Assembly: GCA_012519125.1 (NCBI GenBank)
Contig: JAAYQY010000433.1
Coordinates: 1-9,517, forward strand
Source: Spirochaetales bacterium
Lineage (GTDB): Bacteria; Spirochaetota; Spirochaetia; Sphaerochaetales; Sphaerochaetaceae
Length of the DNA stretch: 9,517 nucleotides
Direction: 5' to 3'
The first letter of the stretch is position 1. Every line of letters begins with the position of its first letter. Under the pieces are notes generated by a model that was not told the DNA's origin, did no database searches, and was given only the letters and a program-made list of their open reading frames with translations. Both the position numbers and the translations under genes were made by a program. Positions 6,404 to 9,517 of the stretch are shown one piece after another.

Positions 6404-7499
6404 CCCCAGCCACCTCCTTCATCGCTTTCTTGTTGCAATACATTGCATTGTCTGATGCAACATAGGTGTTGAATATATTGTCTATGCAAGACTCACAGGA
6501 GGCACTTCCCATGGCAAGAGAAAGAGGAATAGCTCTCGTCTTGTTAGCCAGTTCCATCTGTTCATCGAGCAATGCGAGCGCTTTCTCGATGCTTTCGGAG
6601 AGTGGCCTTACGCTGATGACGGCAAACTCATCACCTCCCACACGATAGACCTTTCCGATCGAGCGGAAGCATCGCTCCACAAGAGCAGAGGCCAGCACCA
6701 ACAGTTCATCCCCGCTCTTGTGTCCATACGTATCATTGGTCTTTTTCAGGTTGTTCACATCAAGGACCACGAGCGTCGCCGGACCTTTGCAACTGTGCTG
6801 CAAGTCGGAGAGGTCCCGCATGAATATTGACCGGTTGCGCAGTCCTGTCAAGGCATCGATGGAGTACCGCTGCTCTTGGAAAATGAGATAGAAAAGGAGC
6901 AGCGAGAGAGCGATTCCCGGCCACAAGGTAAGCACCCAAGGCCAAATCATCTGCGCTGCAAACCCGATGAGAGGAACGATGAGGATGCACAAAAGCAGGG
7001 GCCGGTCAGAAGCCTCATACCGCTTGAGCGTCTTGATGAGGTGGAGAATGCAGAGAAAGTAGTAGAAGAGGGTGATCACCGCCGAAACGAAGAAAAATGG
7101 TCCACGGCGGTAGATGTTCAAGGCATCGACGGAGAAGAACCAACCGGTATGGTAGCTGATGCCACTGAGCAAAGCATTGGCAATGAGAGGCAGCAAGAGT
7201 AGCCGGCTTCGCTTTTGATAGTGCGAATAGCCGATGAAGTGCAAGAGGAAGTAGCACACCACAGGGGAGAGGGAAAAACCGAGCACATTGGTGAACCGAT
7301 GGAAGAAAATCTGGCTCGACACTCCCACATCATCAACCTGGTAGGCGAACAACTCAGTTCCAAGTACGAGCAGCAAGGAGAGGCAAGAGAGTATGTACCA
7401 CCGATTGCGAGGGTTGGTACTCACACTCCTGTAGGCGAGGATGATTGCAAATAGCATCAGGACCACCGAAAACATATCAAGTTCCAACGTTGGTTTCAT
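6396..7499 (-). CDS. Membrane diguanylate cyclase (GGDEF)
   Basis: A 367-residue inner-membrane protein. Residues 1-208 contain about seven hydrophobic segments (near 8-24, 34-52, 70-91, 98-114, 134-155, 167-185 and 187-207), resembling the 7TM sensor regions seen on histidine kinases and cyclases. A GGDEF domain follows (213-360): DALTGLRNR (215-223), VVLDVNNLKKTNDTYGHKSGDELL (244-267), an intact GGDEF at 288-292, and a terminal SDNAMYCNKK. It should condense two GTP to c-di-GMP. The product-inhibition site (RxxD, here RSIG at 279-282) lacks its aspartate, so feedback inhibition through the primary I-site is probably lost. The start at ATG 7499 is chosen by the ribosome site AAGGA (7511-7507), 7 nt upstream. 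A longer open frame to 7784 runs antisense through the RluA-type gene and is hydrophilic and unlike a sensor. The end overlaps the creatininase-family gene. Confidence 0.93.
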   Translation of the reverse strand: MKPTLELDMFSVVLMLFAIILAYRSVSTNPRNRWYILSCLSLLLVLGTELFAYQVDDVGVSSQIFFHRFTNVLGFSLSPVVCYFLLHFIGYSHYQKRSRLLLLPLIANALLSGISYHTGWFFSVDALNIYRRGPFFFVSAVITLFYYFLCILHLIKTLKRYEASDRPLLLCILIVPLIGFAAQMIWPWVLTLWPGIALSLLLFYLIFQEQRYSIDALTGLRNRSIFMRDLSDLQHSCKGPATLVVLDVNNLKKTNDTYGHKSGDELLVLASALVERCFRSIGKVYRVGGDEFAVISVRPLSESIEKALALLDEQMELANKTRAIPLSLAMGSASCESCIDNIFNTYVASDNAMYCNKKAMKEVAGDG

Positions 7500-7554
7500 T
7501 GCCTGTTCCTTGGATTCATATTGCCATAGCCGATAGCCTTTGCCAAGGCCAAGC

Positions 7555-7583
7555 TTGCACCAGTCCAGCTCTTTGCGTAGTAT
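7555..7583 (+). promoter_or_regulatory. Candidate promoter of the RluA-type gene
   Basis: TTGCAC (7555-7560) and TAGTAT (7578-7583) are 17 bp apart, a good sigma70-like pair. The -10 ends 7 nt before ATG 7591, so the transcript would begin at about the start codon. The nine bases GTAGTATAG around the -10 recur at 8940-8948 upstream of the NYN gene. Confidence 0.5.
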
Positions 7584-7590
7584 AGGGAAC

Positions 7591-8895
7591 ATGAATCCTC
7601 CCCTGAGCGAACACAAGGCCCAAATGCATGCACGAGTACTGCAGCATCTGCTTCTCACCACCTCTGTGGTGGACTTCGATGCAGAAGGCTCATTGGGCAT
7701 CGAAGGCTTCTTCGCTGCCAAGGGGGGTGCGATGTTCGGGGTTCTTGTCGCCATCGACCGGGAAGGCAATGAGGTTTTGCTCAAGGCTTTCAGCGGAAGT
7801 TGCCTAGGCAGGAGAAACCTGAAAGGCTGGGTAGGACATCTCGTTGATGATGATGCTTTTCTTCAGTACGAACGCACCTTCGACCCCCAAATCAAGGAGT
7901 TGGGGAAGGCCATGCTCCAAGAGCAGGATGAGAAAAAAAAGAGCGCGTTGTCACGCACCCGCTCAGAGCTCTCACGCAAAGCCCTCCAAGCCTACTACTC
8001 CCTCTATAGGATCCCGACCATCACCGGCAATGCGGTCAGCCTCTTCGACTGTTTTCCGGATGGAAAGATTCCCACCGGAAGCGGGGACTGTTGTGCGATC
8101 AAGTTGCTTGCGTATGCCTTTTCGCACTGCATGCGCCCTGTGAGCATGGCCGAATTCTTCTTCGGAAATGAAACCGCCGACCACAAGCGGACCCATCTGA
8201 AGTTCTATGGCCCCTGTGATGAAAAGTGCAAGCCGATCCTTGAGCGGATGCTCGGCCTGGACATCGTCTATCAGGATGAGGAGGTGGTGGTGGTGAACAA
8301 ACCAGCTCACCTGCTTTCGGTCCCAGGCAGAGGGGAAGAGAAACAGGATTGCGTGGAGAGCAGGGTAAGAGCCCTCTTCCCCCAGGCTCCCCTTCAGTGT
8401 GCTGCCCATCGGCTGGATATGGACACCTCGGGCCTCCTGGTCCTTGCCCTGACCAAGCAGGCACATCGAGCCCTCTCTCTGCAGTTTCAGCATCAGTTGG
8501 TGGAAAAGCAGTATGTAGCACTGCTGGAGGGTGTACTCTCCTCAGAATCGGGAGTCATCACCCTCCCGTTCCGCCTCGATGTGGAAAATCGACCCCACCA
8601 AGTCTACGACGAATTGCAGGGCAAATGGGGCACCACAAGCTATAAGCGCCTCGCAGTAGAGAGATTGGACAACGGGAGGCTTGTCACTCGAGTGGCATTC
8701 ACCCCGCACAGCGGCAGAACTCACCAACTGCGTCTGCACAGCTCCCATCCAAAAGGACTTGGGCTGCCCATACTGGGAGATCGCCTCTATGGGACGGGAA
8801 TGGAAACCAGACTGCATCTCCATGCCCAATCGCTCAGCTTTACCCATCCAACTCACAAAAACCAGCTCCATTTCATGACAAAAGTACCCTTTTAA
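7591..8895 (+). CDS. Long-form RluA family pseudouridine synthase
   Basis: A 434-residue RNA pseudouridine synthase. The catalytic RluA domain covers about 223-430: IVYQDEEVVVVNKPAHLLSV, then HRLDMDTSG (273-281) with the nucleophile Asp276, LVEKQYVALLEG, and GRTHQLRLH (375-383). The first 220 residues are an extra domain found in a long subfamily of RluA proteins: GGAMFGVLVAID (45-56), AFSG, a lysine-rich helix (100-130) much shorter than the coiled coil in many relatives, PTGSGDCCAIKLLAYAF (161-177) and YGPCDEKCKPIL (206-217). The clustered cysteines (167, 168, 209, 213) could bind a metal (inference). Relatives are annotated for 23S rRNA and tRNA uridines; the target here is unknown. The start could be ATG 7591 (just downstream of a promoter, no spaced Shine-Dalgarno) or ATG 7624 (AAGG 5 nt upstream). 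An in-frame extension to 7540 lies in the promoter region and is rejected. Confidence 0.9.
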   Translation: MNPPLSEHKAQMHARVLQHLLLTTSVVDFDAEGSLGIEGFFAAKGGAMFGVLVAIDREGNEVLLKAFSGSCLGRRNLKGWVGHLVDDDAFLQYERTFDPQIKELGKAMLQEQDEKKKSALSRTRSELSRKALQAYYSLYRIPTITGNAVSLFDCFPDGKIPTGSGDCCAIKLLAYAFSHCMRPVSMAEFFFGNETADHKRTHLKFYGPCDEKCKPILERMLGLDIVYQDEEVVVVNKPAHLLSVPGRGEEKQDCVESRVRALFPQAPLQCAAHRLDMDTSGLLVLALTKQAHRALSLQFQHQLVEKQYVALLEGVLSSESGVITLPFRLDVENRPHQVYDELQGKWGTTSYKRLAVERLDNGRLVTRVAFTPHSGRTHQLRLHSSHPKGLGLPILGDRLYGTGMETRLHLHAQSLSFTHPTHKNQLHFMTKVPF

Positions 8896-8919
8896 GACGA
8901 GCTTCTTCCCTACTTCACA

Positions 8920-8938
8920 CTTTCGGCCTGCCCGAAGG
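8920..8938 (+). terminator. Hairpin between the RluA-type and NYN genes, no T-run
   Basis: Bases 8920-8926 (CTTTCGG) can pair with 8932-8938 (CCGAAGG) to give a 7-bp stem, with one G-U pair, around a 5-nt loop. It begins 25 nt after the RluA-type stop codon. No run of T follows, so it is not a canonical intrinsic terminator; it may be a weak one, an mRNA 3'-end stabiliser or an operator. Confidence 0.3.
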
Positions 8939-8940
8939 TG

Positions 8941-8961
8941 TAGTATAGTAAGCAAAGAGGG
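8941..8961 (+). promoter_or_regulatory. Candidate -10 and ribosome binding site of the NYN gene
   Basis: TAGTATAGT (8941-8949) offers -10 hexamers TAGTAT or TATAGT; no convincing -35 lies at the right distance. AGAGGG (8956-8961) stands 6 nt before ATG 8968 and supports that start. Confidence 0.4.
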
Positions 8962-8967
8962 TCATCC

Positions 8968-9517
8968 ATGAGAAGAAAAAACAATGCCATTTACATCGAC
9001 TTGGAGAACATCCCTTCGGGACTGGACCTAAAGATGCTCTTTGAGGAACTCACGCTCAAGCATAACGACAGTCCTGAAGAGGAGAACATCTTCGTCATCA
9101 AGATGGCTTGTGGAAATTCCAAGTCCATCAAAAAGCTCGAGAAACAGCTCGCCGAGTACAATTTCACCATCCGTGACACTCCTTCGATCACCACAAATTT
9201 CAAGAATCGGGCCGATCTGATCATCAGTTTGGAGGCGCTTGAGACCATCATCATCAACACCCCGGTGATAGACCGGTATGTCTTCATCACCAGCGACAGC
9301 GACTTCACCGTCATCATGGAAGCACTACGCAAATACGGGAAAGAAGTGTATCTGGTAACCAAGGAGATGGTCAGCGACAAACCCATCTTCAACAACTGCT
9401 GTGATGAGATCCTGATCATTGAGTCCTTCATGCCTAAACCAAAGAGTGAGGATGTGAAGGAAAGTGCAGGCCCAAAAACCAAGCGCGAGGAAAAAAGTGA
9501 TCCTGCCCACACCCGAA
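8968..9517 (+). CDS. NYN domain (PIN-fold) ribonuclease-like protein, cut by window end
   Basis: The first 183 residues are present. Residues 6-155 form a NYN (DUF88/LabA-like) domain, a PIN-related metal-dependent nuclease fold known in bacterial and eukaryotic RNases such as MARF1. Visible motifs are AIYIDLENIP (7-16) with Asp11 and Asn14, KNRADLIISLEALE (79-92) with Asp83, and VFITSDSDFTVIMEALRKYG (105-124) with Asp110 and Asp112. These are the acidic residues expected to bind metal, so the domain looks active. Residues 156-183 are a charged, Lys/Glu-rich low-complexity linker, which in this family often leads to an OST-HTH/LOTUS RNA-binding domain; here the continuation is outside the window. 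No signal peptide. It follows the RluA-type gene by 72 bp on the same strand, with its own -10-like element. RNA is the likely substrate; DNA cannot be excluded. Confidence 0.88.
   Translation, partial: MRRKNNAIYIDLENIPSGLDLKMLFEELTLKHNDSPEEENIFVIKMACGNSKSIKKLEKQLAEYNFTIRDTPSITTNFKNRADLIISLEALETIIINTPVIDRYVFITSDSDFTVIMEALRKYGKEVYLVTKEMVSDKPIFNNCCDEILIIESFMPKPKSEDVKESAGPKTKREEKSDPAHTR

Noticed and set aside
7500..7784. N-terminal extension of the diguanylate cyclase
   Set aside because: The extra 95 residues run antisense through the RluA-type gene, lack family similarity, and a good ribosome site marks ATG 7499.
7972..8493. 173-residue open frame antisense to the RluA-type gene
   Set aside because: The sense strand carries the conserved pseudouridine synthase motifs; no domain or ribosome site supports the antisense frame.
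8991..9512. 173-residue open frame antisense to the NYN gene
   Set aside because: Ser-rich shadow of a clearly recognisable NYN domain.

Overview
The window looks like ordinary chromosomal DNA from a bacterium with roughly balanced GC and very tight gene packing. I see no tRNA or rRNA gene, CRISPR array, insertion sequence, phage gene or attachment site. The gene mix would fit a spirochaete of the Sphaerochaeta type: multidomain c-di-GMP proteins, a MATE transporter paired with an aldolase-like protein, a long-form RluA protein and a NYN nuclease. That assignment is a guess from gene style, not from a marker gene. Nine protein genes are supported, and two run off the window.

Layout. Positions 1-1666 (minus) hold the first 555 residues of a sensory c-di-GMP protein: a degenerate receiver, two PAS domains and a degenerate GGDEF, with an EAL domain probably outside the window. 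A divergent control region (1667-1860) separates it from a plus-strand pair: a MATE exporter (1861-3201) and a KDPG-aldolase-fold protein that has lost its catalytic lysine (3228-3830). That pair converges, with a 4-nt overlap, on a DUF523/TudS-like iron-sulfur protein (3827-4270, minus). A 34-bp divergent promoter region then leads to an AraC-type regulator with a GyrI-like ligand domain (4305-5156, plus). The regulator converges, with a 29-nt overlap, on a TrmO/TsaA tRNA methyltransferase (5128-5595, minus). Upstream of trmO, a creatininase-family amidohydrolase (5687-6403, minus) overlaps by 8 nt the end of a membrane diguanylate cyclase with an intact GGDEF site (6396-7499, minus). Divergent from the cyclase is a long RluA-type pseudouridine synthase (7591-8895, plus), followed by a NYN/PIN-fold ribonuclease-like protein cut by the window end (8968-9517, plus).

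How the genes fit together. Two RNA-modification enzymes (TrmO, RluA type), one probable thio-nucleobase desulfidase (TudS-like) and one probable RNase (NYN) give an RNA-metabolism flavour, but they are not one operon. Two c-di-GMP proteins lie 4.7 kb apart: one probably active synthase and one probable degrader or sensor. The clearest pairs are MATE plus dead aldolase (one transcript, 26-nt gap), AraC regulator plus TudS-like protein (shared divergent promoter), and diguanylate cyclase plus creatininase (overlapping genes).

The two most notable signals are the aldolase homologue with all its catalytic positions replaced, and a recurring arrangement in which genes without a Shine-Dalgarno have a -10-like hexamer 6-10 nt before the start codon, suggesting leaderless mRNAs. 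I did not find convincing evidence for a new multi-gene system.
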